The notes under the pieces were generated by a model that saw only the letters and a list, made by a program, of their open reading frames with translations, made no database searches and was not told the origin of the DNA. From Breznakibacter sp047600785 (lineage in GTDB: Bacteria > Bacteroidota > Bacteroidia > Bacteroidales > Marinilabiliaceae), in NCBI GenBank assembly GCA_047600785.1, contig JASGKH010000002.1:1488001-1552000 (forward strand): 64,000 nucleotides of DNA, given 5' to 3'. Position numbers and translations under genes: made by a program. This document shows positions 8,666 through 17,376 of the stretch, in pieces. Each line of letters opens with the position of its first letter. Positions within the stretch are counted from its first letter, which is position 1.

Positions 8666-10414
8666 ATGTCACATATCAGTACATTCACCAAATTTGTTTC
8701 GACTGCCATGGTATCGTTGTGCCTGCTGGGTAGTTGCACCGATCTGGAAGAGAAGATCCTTGATGAAATCATTCCCGATGATATTTCGACAGTAAAAGGC
8801 TCGGAGGCAGCCCTCTTGTCGGCCACATACAGTTGCGGCGAAGATGTGTTTGCCAGCTATGGCGGCCCCTGGTGTCTGCAGCAAATGACCACTGACGAAA
8901 CAATATTGCCCGTACGCGGCGAGGACTGGCGCGACGGCGGCAAATGGAAGGCATTGCACGAGTTTACATGGAACGCATCAAGCGTCAAGGCAGAAGATGT
9001 GTGGCTTACACTCAACAAAGCCGTGGCACAGGCCGCCAGCGCCATTGATGTGCTCAAATCGAGTTCCATCGCCGAACGCGATCTGTACCTGGCTGAAGCA
9101 CGCGGCATGTGGGCTTTGTACACATACCAGCTTGTCGACCTGTACGGTCAGGTTCCTTACCGTGACCCGATGAACCTTGATTTTGCCGAATCACCTCAGA
9201 TCGTTGACAGCAAAACAGCCATCGATCTGTGTATCGGGCAAATAAGAGAAGCTTTGCCTTATTTGGGCACAGCACGGCAAAACGGGATCCATGCCGGTCG
9301 TTTTTCAAAAGAAGCCGCCTATGCGCTATTGGCCAAAATATACCTGAACAAAGCGGTTTACGATGACCGTTACAACGAAACGTCACAGTTCAACTTTGCC
9401 CAAAGCGGATACATGGATTCGGTCATCGTGTATGCCAATAAACTGATCGCATCAACGCAGTTTGAACTGGAAGGCGATTTCTTTGAAATATTCGGCGTGA
9501 CCAACTACAACAACCCGGAACATATCTTTTCGTACTTGCAAATGGGCACAGGTCCCAATACCGGGCGGAACGAATTCACTTACCTGTCTATGGAACGTAA
9601 CCAAAAGGCCAACCCGAACAACAACCGTGGTACCAATGCCACGTGTACGACTCCCGAGTATTATGCCACGTGGGACCATAACCGCAACGACCCGCGTTTC
9701 CACAAACATACCCTAAAAAACGGCGGTGTGCCTTTCCGGAACGACGGCACCGATTACAGCCTGCCTTACGATGGGATATTCCATTTCAACCAGGGGTTCC
9801 AGGAGGGGCAGCAATACGGCCCGATCATCAAGAGCGGGGCTTTCATGATGGATCCCAACGACGCAAGCCGTGTACTGGTGCAAAAGCTGTATACCGAAAA
9901 AACGCCCACATTGGCCATGGATTTTACCCGTGAACTGGATTTCGATGTGCCCGGCGATGCATCGTTTACCCAAAACCAGATAAACAGGGGGGTAAGGGTA
10001 TTCAAGCAGGAGTATGACGCCGAGAACACCCGTAGCAACAGCGGCGTGGACATTCCCGTTTTCAGGTTGGGAGGTGTTTATGCCATGCGTGCCGAGGCCC
10101 GGTTCCGTAAAGGCGACGCCACAGGGGCCCTGTCCGACATCAATGAACTGAGGACTTCTCGCTGGAGCATCGATATCGACGGCAACAAGTATTATGGCCA
10201 GCCTATTGAGTCACTTACGGAAGAAATACTTTATAACGAAATCAGCTACGAGCTTTATTACGAGGGAGAACGGCGCCAGGAGATGGCACGCTTTGGCACG
10301 TTCGATAAAGCCTATTCGGCGAAACCAGCCACCTCTCCCACCTACAGGGTGTTCCCTATTCCCCAATCGGAATTGGACGTTAACAAAGATTACATACAAA
10401 ACAAGGGGTATTGA
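8666..10414 (+). CDS. SusD/RagB-family glycan-binding lipoprotein
   Basis: The 582-residue product has a lipoprotein signal peptide (VSLCLLGSC), so it is anchored in the outer membrane, where SusD proteins cap the SusC barrel. TPR-like helical repeats of the SusD fold are visible (LYLAEARGMWALYTYQLVDLYG near residue 150 and the final block IPQSELDVNKDYIQNKGY, typical of family carboxyl ends). It begins one base after the SusC stop codon, so the pair is co-translated. A strong hairpin about 20 bases after the stop ends the operon. Confidence 0.95.
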   Translation: MSHISTFTKFVSTAMVSLCLLGSCTDLEEKILDEIIPDDISTVKGSEAALLSATYSCGEDVFASYGGPWCLQQMTTDETILPVRGEDWRDGGKWKALHEFTWNASSVKAEDVWLTLNKAVAQAASAIDVLKSSSIAERDLYLAEARGMWALYTYQLVDLYGQVPYRDPMNLDFAESPQIVDSKTAIDLCIGQIREALPYLGTARQNGIHAGRFSKEAAYALLAKIYLNKAVYDDRYNETSQFNFAQSGYMDSVIVYANKLIASTQFELEGDFFEIFGVTNYNNPEHIFSYLQMGTGPNTGRNEFTYLSMERNQKANPNNNRGTNATCTTPEYYATWDHNRNDPRFHKHTLKNGGVPFRNDGTDYSLPYDGIFHFNQGFQEGQQYGPIIKSGAFMMDPNDASRVLVQKLYTEKTPTLAMDFTRELDFDVPGDASFTQNQINRGVRVFKQEYDAENTRSNSGVDIPVFRLGGVYAMRAEARFRKGDATGALSDINELRTSRWSIDIDGNKYYGQPIESLTEEILYNEISYELYYEGERRQEMARFGTFDKAYSAKPATSPTYRVFPIPQSELDVNKDYIQNKGY

Positions 10415-10435
10415 TTCTGACATAGACCCCGCTCC

Positions 10436-10490
10436 AACAAACCCGAAGCAGGAAGATCACATTGTAATTCCTGCTTTGGGTTTGTTGTTT
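10436..10490 (+). terminator. Hairpin terminator after the SusD gene
   Basis: Arms 10436-10454 and 10468-10486 are 19 bases each with a single mismatch (AACAAACCC/GGGTTTGTT at the base), around a 13-base loop. A short T-rich stretch follows. It lies 21 bases past the SusD stop and, being AT-rich at the base, may work in both directions. Confidence 0.7.
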
Positions 10491-10740
10491 CAGGCAAGGT
10501 GCCGTGACTGGCAAATGTCGGATTGAAATCGATTGCCGCCCATTGCTCTCGATCCTGGCCCCGATCCCTCCCAAAGATAAGGTCCGTTACATACAGGGCG
10601 GTTTTCAATTCCCATTTCCCAGCTTGATCTTGTCCCGGTGGCAGAGAGGCCACGAAAGTTTTAGAGAACCAATAATTGCTGTCTGCTTTTAACAGAGTTT
10701 TCCCAATGGCCTTTGGATCAGAAAAAACATGGACTGTTAA
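10487..10740 (-). pseudogene. Possible remnant of an unidentified coding sequence
   Basis: The 377-base interval between SusD and the next sigma gene has no intact gene. On the minus strand one frame is open from 10740 downward (a TAG at 10741-10743 interrupts it upstream) and reads like real protein, for example DPKAIGKTLLKADSNYWFSK and GKWELKTALYVTDLIFGRDR. There is no credible start, and the frame runs through the terminator hairpin. I do not recognise the family. It may be the 3' remnant of a lost gene or a chance open frame. Confidence 0.25.
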
Positions 10741-10791
10741 CTATTAATTACGGCTAAAGCCAATATGGATGCAAAGGGAGTAAAAGCCTCC

Positions 10792-11409
10792 TCACCCAGC
10801 AGAAACTACGACCAACAACACTGAGAATACCCCTTCCGTTGCTGAGGGATAATAGACCGGTTTCAGTTTGATACGGATTCGCTTAAGTGCCAGGGAGAGT
10901 TTGTTATAAACCGTCTTTTCGCTGATTTCCAGCAATTCGGCCGTTTTACTCACCGAATAGTCGTATAAAAACCTTAATTCGTAGACCTTACGTTCCATCT
11001 CGGGAAGCGATGCCACAATGTCGGTCACCAAATCCATGATTTCGGAAGCCAACAAGTCTTCCATGATATGGGAGGTATGCAACGACTCGTCGTGCATCTC
11101 TTCCCAATGACTATGGTCAATGGTGGCAGCTTGTTTGCGCACGGAACGGAAATAGTCAAGGATGCGTTTGGACAACAGGTGGTGCATGAACCTGATGGCC
11201 GATTCTGTCTCGTCGGTCATTATTTGCCCCGGCTGCGACCAAACCAATGTCCAAAACTGCTGAAAAAGATCTTCGGCCTCTTCTTTGTCCCCGATACGGG
11301 AGGCAATTTTTCGGTAAACAATACGATGGTGCCGTTCATAGAATTCGGTAAACGCCTTACTGTCCCCGGCGGCAATTGCCACTAACAGTTCTTTGTCGTT
11401 TCGCTTCAT
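10792..11409 (-). CDS. ECF RNA polymerase sigma factor
   Basis: The 205-residue protein has region 2 (FTEFYERHHRIVYRKIASRI, then EEAEDLFQQFWTLVW) and region 4 with a helix-turn-helix (VSKTAELLEISEKTVYNKLSL). A tail of about 25 residues ends in the hydrophobic stretch FSVLLVVVSAG, not part of the sigma fold. It points away from a FecR gene 321 bases off, so the sigma/anti-sigma pair is divergent rather than in the usual tandem order. The TonB receptor downstream of that FecR carries an STN-like domain and is the likely signal source. Confidence 0.9.
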   Translation of the reverse strand: MKRNDKELLVAIAAGDSKAFTEFYERHHRIVYRKIASRIGDKEEAEDLFQQFWTLVWSQPGQIMTDETESAIRFMHHLLSKRILDYFRSVRKQAATIDHSHWEEMHDESLHTSHIMEDLLASEIMDLVTDIVASLPEMERKVYELRFLYDYSVSKTAELLEISEKTVYNKLSLALKRIRIKLKPVYYPSATEGVFSVLLVVVSAG

Positions 11410-11730
11410 CGGGCAGGTTATTTTTTGTGCGTTTAAAATTACAAGCCAGATGTTAGGTGAGTGTTGCTATTCTGTTAAATTTAAAATGCCAATTGGTGGC
11501 CCACCAAACATTATCCCCTCCCCGAAAAAAAATACAAAAAGTCGAAATACCTGTCTTTTCGCCATGTCCAGCATGTCCATACATCGTGTCAATGAAGCCG
11601 TAAACCCGACTTAACCATTATTTAAAGGGAGATTGGCCCTGCGTTGTACGATATAGGATTGTAAGAACAAATTGCACAAAAAAGCACCCACATAATCAAG
11701 GGTCGATTAAAAAGAGCGAAACACAAAGAG
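11410..11730. other. Divergent intergenic region between sigma and FecR genes
   Basis: This stretch holds no gene. It must contain promoters firing both ways (sigma gene leftward, FecR operon rightward), but I find no clear TAnnTTTG box. That is compatible with recognition by an ECF sigma factor, perhaps the adjacent one. Confidence 0.5.
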
Positions 11731-12753
11731 ATGGGGACACGGGAAAAAGGGGAGAAAATCCTTGATCGCCTAAGCAAGGCGTATGACAGTTACCTGAAAG
11801 GCAACGCCTCCGAAGAGGAGAACGCATGGGTAGAGAAAGCCAGTGAAATTATAGGCAAAGGGCCATTGAGGGTATCCGACGACGAAGTGGAAACCGTCGG
11901 GCAAAGAACCCTGAAAACACTCATGGAGAAACATATCTCCAAACAAAAGCCTTTGGCCACCACACCCCACATGGGCGCCATGTACCTTTGGCGGTACGGA
12001 AGCGTGGCGGCAGGAATCTTGCTGGCAGTGGGCCTGTTTGCCTATCTTTTATACCCACATGCCACACAAGTCGCTGCACCGTCGTCCATGGCCATCGTCG
12101 GCAAGCCACGTACCGTTTTGTCATCGGGCATCCACGAATTGCGCAGGGAGACATTGCCCGACGGATCGGTCGTTTACCTGAACTATGCTTCAGAGCTGGC
12201 TTATGTGGCGCACGAGTTCAACAAGCAAAAGCGCGAAGTGTGGCTAATCGAGGGCGAGGCGTTTTTCGAAGTCACCAAAAATCCGGAAAAGCCCTTTGTG
12301 GTACACCACGGCCACTTGCAGACCGTGGTCAAGGGGACCTCCTTCAACATAAAAGCATACGCCCTATTGGGCACCAGCGTGGTATCGGTACGCACGGGCA
12401 AGGTCACGGTAAGCGACCGGCAACGCGAACTAGGCCTGCTGACGGCCAACGAACAACTGAGTTATACGACGGACAACCGCGTGGTTTCCATTTCCGGGAT
12501 CGACGGAGAAGATGCGGCCAGTTGGCGCGAAGGACGAATGGTACTGAACGATGCCGGCGCCGAAGAATTACAGCTGCGCATCATGCAATGCTTTGGCGTG
12601 AAAGTGGTAATCCGCAGCAATGCGCTTGACAGCCTCCGGTTCAATTCGTCGTTTGGGAAAGGCACCCGTTTGGAAGACGTGATGGACCGCCTGTGCGGGA
12701 TTTATGACATACATTACGAAATGGATACCGGTATGGTAATAATATACAAATAG
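11731..12753 (+). CDS. FecR-family anti-sigma factor
   Basis: The 340-residue protein has an amino cytoplasmic part, one membrane segment (VAAGILLAVGLFAYLLYP, about residues 92-109), a FecR domain (LPDGSVVYLNYASELAY; VWLIEGEAFFEV) and a DUF4974-like end with DSLRFNSSFGKGTRLEDV. It is divergent from the ECF sigma gene and upstream of a TonB-dependent receptor in the same direction. Its expected job is to hold that sigma factor at the inner membrane until the receptor signals. Confidence 0.92.
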   Translation: MGTREKGEKILDRLSKAYDSYLKGNASEEENAWVEKASEIIGKGPLRVSDDEVETVGQRTLKTLMEKHISKQKPLATTPHMGAMYLWRYGSVAAGILLAVGLFAYLLYPHATQVAAPSSMAIVGKPRTVLSSGIHELRRETLPDGSVVYLNYASELAYVAHEFNKQKREVWLIEGEAFFEVTKNPEKPFVVHHGHLQTVVKGTSFNIKAYALLGTSVVSVRTGKVTVSDRQRELGLLTANEQLSYTTDNRVVSISGIDGEDAASWREGRMVLNDAGAEELQLRIMQCFGVKVVIRSNALDSLRFNSSFGKGTRLEDVMDRLCGIYDIHYEMDTGMVIIYK

Positions 12754-12914
12754 CGGCCTGTTCGTCGGGGCGACACAATCTCTCTTTTATCGAAAACAAT
12801 GCCTTGCTTTCCCCCATAAGGGAAGGAATAGAGAGGTCTTGTCCTGAAACCGGAGAGGTTGGCATCCACAAACACACTGAATACAAATGCAATACGCAAT
12901 ATAAACCTGTAAAA

Positions 12915-15900
12915 ATGGATCTGTTCAAGATGGAATTGAAAAACTTGTTGTTCACCATTCTGCTGGCAATGTCTTTTGGCCATGTGGCCGGACAAACCGT
13001 CACGGGTGATTTTCCCGAAGAGCCGCTCAACACAAGGCTCAACAAAATAGCCAAACTTGCGAAACGGGACATCTCGTTCGATTCGAAGCTGGTAGGCGGC
13101 CTTAAAACGCCGCCTATGCAAGCCGTCCAGATGCCTGTGGAACAAGCGGTGGTACAAAGCCTTAAGAACACCGGCCTGACGTACCGGAAAATGGCGGACA
13201 ACTCGTTGATCATCGTCAAACAGCAACCTGCCAACACCCCGCCATCGGGCAAAGGTTCCATTTCGGGGAAAGTGGCCGACGGGCGGGGCGAACCTCTTCC
13301 CGGCGTAGCCGTTGCCGTACAGGGCACTACTATAGGCACCTTTACCGACATTGACGGCAAATATTCCCTCCGTGACATTCCCGCAGGAATCCACACCATC
13401 GAAATGCGCTTTATCTCCTACGAGACCGCCCAGGTAAAAGATCTGCAAATAGATCCCGGCAGAACCATCCCGCTTGATGTCACGCTAAAGGAAGCCTCCG
13501 AACAATTGGGCGAGGTGACGGTGACCGCACAGCACAACCAGGCATCTACCATCGGATTACTGGCCCGTCAGCGCGAAAGCGTGGCCATGATCGACGGCAT
13601 CAGCGCCGACCAGATGAAGCTGACCGCCGACAACAACGTGGCACAGGTGCTCAAACGCGTGGCAGGCGTGACCATGCAGGACAACCGCTTTGTGGTGGTA
13701 CGCGGCATGGCCGAACGTTACAACAACGTACAGCTCAACGGATCATCATTGCCCAGCACCGAACCCAACCGGCGCAATTTCTCGTTCGAACATCATCCCC
13801 AGTAACCTGGTGGACAACGTAGTGGTGTCCAAAACCTTTACCCCCGACATGCCGGCCGATTTTACCGGTGGCAGCGTGCAGGTCCATACCATTGCCGTAC
13901 CCGACAAAAAATTCCTGGGCTTCACCATTGGTACCGGGTTCAACACCCAAAGCACCGGCAAGGATTTTTACAGCAACACCCGCTACAAAGAAGACTACCT
14001 GCTGGGTACCGACCAACGTGACTGGTTTAAGAACGGCTGGGCCAACGAGTACAAAGCAGTGTACGTGGAACCCGAAAATACCAGCTACCAGCCCACACCC
14101 GAAATGAATGCCGTAGCGGCCAAAATACCCAACCACTGGGGCCTGCGCAGGTTTACCGGTGCCCCCACCCAAAGCTACTCCCTGTCGGCAGGCATTCCCT
14201 TTCTGTTCCGGGGCGGCCATTCACTGGGCGTGGTCGCCGCCCTCACCTACCGCCACGACGAGAACCGTGAAGATTATGACTGGCGATCGAGATATAGCCC
14301 CGAAGTGGCCTACGACGGCATCAAAAACACTTTTTCCACCTCCACGGCCGGAGTACTGAACATGGGATGGAAAAACACGGCTAACCGCATCAACTGGAAA
14401 AACCTGTACAATCGCCGCTTTACCCACGACAACGCCCGCCAAACCGAATACGAACCGGGCAGCGACTCAACCCTGTACAACTATTACACCCGCAAAGTGG
14501 TAAGCAGCCCACGGACCAACACACTTTGGCAGACCCGTTTGGATGGCGAGCACCGCTTGTGGCACAACCAACTTACATTAACATGGTTTGGCGATTACAA
14601 CGAACTGGACCGCAGCCAACCCGACGATCGTTTTAACCAAGGCTACGTGGCAAGCACCCTGCCCGATGGGCGTGAAGCCATAGCCTGGTATGCGGGAACA
14701 ACCACCTCTCCCTCCAAATTCGATGAAGGGGGCCTGTTTGCCAGCGAACTGGGGGAAACGAAATGGAACGCGGGCGGAAACCTCGAATATTCTTTTACGA
14801 TAGCCGGCAACAAACAGAAACTGAAAACTGGTTACTGGGGTGCATTCCGTAACGCCGACTACCGCCAGATTTCCACCTATGTGTACGCCATCGAAACCTA
14901 CGGGCAAGACTTGACCGCACACCCATTGCAGGAATTTTATGCCCCGGAACACTTTGCATCAGGCGATCTCTATTTTAAGATCTTACGGATGGGAATAGGC
15001 GATTTGTTCGGCGGCGACAACTACACGGGCAGCCAAGACATCCACGCGATATATCTGATGGGCGATTTCCGGATGCTTAAAGAACGGCTGCAAGTGTCGG
15101 GCGGCATGCGCACCGAAGATTCGCGCATGGAAGTAAATACGATTACCCGTATTAACGCTAGCTTATGGATAGACACCGTCATGGTGTACCGCGAACGGCG
15201 CTGGCTGCCGGCCCTGAATATCGGTTACGATATCCTATCTTCCCTAAAAGCCCGCGTTTCTTATGGCAGGACGCTGGCCCGCCCCGATTTTCGGGAACGT
15301 TCCGCCTTTCAGTATTACGATTTGTGGGAACGGGCCACCATACGCGGCAACGGCGGGCTGGAAGATTCGTTCATCGATAACTACGACCTGCGATTGGAAT
15401 GGTATCCCTCATCAAACGAAATAGTATCGATATCAGCCTTCTACAAGGATTTTACCAAACCAGTGGAAATCGTCACCATGGGAACCAATGGCGAAGACAT
15501 GGTCATGTACGTCAACATGGTAAGCGCAGAAGTAAAAGGTTTGGAACTGAACCTGCGCAAACACTTCGGGTTTGTGTCACCGTCCCTGCAACGCCTGTTT
15601 TTGACCGGAAACGCCACGTTGCTCGAGGGCAATGTGCGGTTCAACGGCTCCGAAATAGATGGTATTTACACCATTTACGGCGGTTACCGCAACCGCCCCC
15701 CCATGGGGCTTTCTCCCCTGGTGTGGAACGCTGGCCTGGGCTGGGAGGACGATGTGTGTGGCGCGGCCGTTAACTATGGCTACACCGGCCGAAAGATACG
15801 CTATGCCGGCGGCAATGAATTTCTCGACGAATACGAAGCACCCCGCTCCACGCTCGACGCACAAGTGAGCGCCCGGCTGGTGAAGGGTAAGATGGAAATA

Positions 15901-16086
15901 AAACTCAACGCCTCCGATTTGTTGGCCGAACCTTACATCATCTACCGCAATGCATGGAAGTATGAAAATGGGAGTCTGGAACAACTCCTCGACGGCACCT
16001 GGGATTACGAAAAAGACAAAGATACGGCATTACGCAAATCGCGGCGGGGAACCACCTTTTCGGCTTCGGTAAGCTGGAAGTTTTAA
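12915..16086 (+). pseudogene. TonB-dependent receptor with STN-like domain, split by a one-base frameshift
   Basis: Two frames together make a complete receptor of about 1056 residues. The first (12915-13805) has a signal peptide, a short STN-like domain (about residues 35-105), a carboxypeptidase-regulatory-like domain (SISGKVADGRGEPLPGVAV) and the start of the plug. The second continues from IIPSNLVDNVVVSKTFTPD to a barrel ending in FSASVSWKF at 16086. The reading joins perfectly if one A of the pair at 13789-13790 is removed: TTCGAACATC would become TTCGACATC, restoring the expected FDIIPSN. The joined length is an exact multiple of three plus one. It is either a real inactivating insertion or a sequencing error. 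The ATG at 12915 was chosen for its signal peptide (MDLFKMELKNLLFTILLAM); the frame is open back to 12804. Confidence 0.88.
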
Positions 16087-16255
16087 AGCCCCCCTACCTT
16101 CTACATCCATAACACAGACGTGCAAAGGAGCTTTACTGCCCAATAAAACACAAACGGGCATTGCGTTTAAAGCAGACTGGGTTCAGGCAATCATGACGAA
16201 GATGCCCAAATAAAACGAAGATGAATACAATAAATAAAACATAAAAACCAAACAC

Positions 16256-16987
16256 ATGGCGTACAACTTTTTCTGGAAAATCTGGCTACGGCTAAACAAA
16301 TTAACCAAAGATGTGGACAACGACTACATGGCCGAGGTTTCGACCGGTAAGAAGTCGTTGCGCAACGCCGACATTGCCCAGTTGATCGTCAAGGAAGGAT
16401 CGGAAATCAAGTACGACACCCTGCTGAGTATCCTCAACCAGAGCGACCGCATTGTCCGCGAACAGGTACAGCTTGGCAACAGCGTGCTCACCGGCGCCTG
16501 CCAATACACGCCCCGTGTGTTAGGGGCCTGGATAGGGGCATCGGCCAAATTCGATCCCGCTGCGCACAAAGTGGCGCTCAACATCATCCCCAGCGCCGAA
16601 ATGCGGGCGGCCCTTGCCGAGGTGGGCGTAGAGGTACTTGGCGTAAAAGAGAGCGGCGCCTTTATCGGCCTGGTGACCGATACCGCCACCGGATTGACCG
16701 ACGGCAGCATTACCGCCGGCGACGACATACGCATTGAAGGTGATAAGTTAAAGATAGCGCCCGAAGGCGAAGAGACTCTGGGAGTGTTCCTTGTGGACGC
16801 CAATGGCGTGGCCACCCACGTGACCCGCCGCCTGACGCAAAACGATCCCAAAACCATCATTGCCCGTGTGCCCGACCTCCATCCAGGCCAATACTCCCTG
16901 CGCATTACCACCCGGTTTTCGACCGGAAGCACCTTACTGAAAGAACCACGTACCGTGGAATATGACAAGCTATTGATCGTGGCATAG
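16256..16987 (+). CDS. HU/IHF-like DNA-binding domain protein with DUF4469 domain
   Basis: The 243-residue protein matches a family abundant in Bacteroidales: an amino HU/IHF-like DNA-binding domain (about residues 1-120, with NADIAQLIVKEGSEIKYDTL) and a carboxyl Ig-like DUF4469 domain (about 135-243). There is no signal peptide, so it is cytoplasmic. It lies 169 bases after the TonB receptor, in the same direction. Such proteins are normally scattered in genomes; its placement inside a receptor locus is unusual. Whether it shapes local DNA or regulates the locus is unknown. Confidence 0.85.
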   Translation: MAYNFFWKIWLRLNKLTKDVDNDYMAEVSTGKKSLRNADIAQLIVKEGSEIKYDTLLSILNQSDRIVREQVQLGNSVLTGACQYTPRVLGAWIGASAKFDPAAHKVALNIIPSAEMRAALAEVGVEVLGVKESGAFIGLVTDTATGLTDGSITAGDDIRIEGDKLKIAPEGEETLGVFLVDANGVATHVTRRLTQNDPKTIIARVPDLHPGQYSLRITTRFSTGSTLLKEPRTVEYDKLLIVA

Positions 16988-17055
16988 GGGAAGCTTCTCT
17001 GGATCCCTTTAATAGGAAAAACCTACGGTACGCATGTACATGTGGGACATGTAAG

Positions 17056-17124
17056 GGAGAGCCTGCGAGTAACGTGAGGGAGCGGAGGTGAGTAGCGTTA
17101 AGGAGAATCCGTGAGCAACGGGAA
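17056..17124 (+). repeat. Imperfect tandem repeat, three units of 23 bases
   Basis: Units start at 17056, 17079 and 17102. Shared positions are GGAG at the start and a core like GTGAGYARCG (GCGAGTAACG, GTGAGTAGCG, GTGAGCAACG). The array lies in the 389-base gene-free stretch 16988-17376, about 70 bases after the HU-like gene. Confidence 0.6.
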
Positions 17125-17227
17125 GGAAAAAAGTCGCGTTCTTTTAAATGACCAGTTATCAGCGGTTGGTGTGTACACCTCAGAACCCTGAATCTTGAAT
17201 TAAATACATAGATCGCACAGCTCCGAT

Positions 17228-17282
17228 GCCCCTCAATGGGGCAAAAGGGCCGGACCGATCCCCTTGGCCTCCTTCGGGGGGC
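17228..17282 (+). repeat. Pair of GC-rich hairpins, REP-like
   Basis: The first hairpin is GCCCC-TCAAT-GGGGC (17228-17242). The second is GCCTCC-TTCG-GGGGGC (17267-17282) with a TTCG tetraloop. Both are followed by CAAAA and lack a T run, so they do not look like terminators. They lie in the leader of the next lipoprotein gene and could be a REP-like element or a transcript-stabilising structure. Confidence 0.45.
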
Positions 17283-17376
17283 AAAAATCTGAAATCCGAG
17301 GGATAATTGCTTCCCCCTTTGGACGGTAGGAAGAAGAAGTAATCGGGAAGCAAAACAACCAAAAAACATTTTCAAA

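Noticed and set aside
13780..13810. Programmed frameshift in the TonB receptor gene
   Set aside because: There is no slippery heptamer or downstream pseudoknot, and receptors of this family are not known to use recoding.
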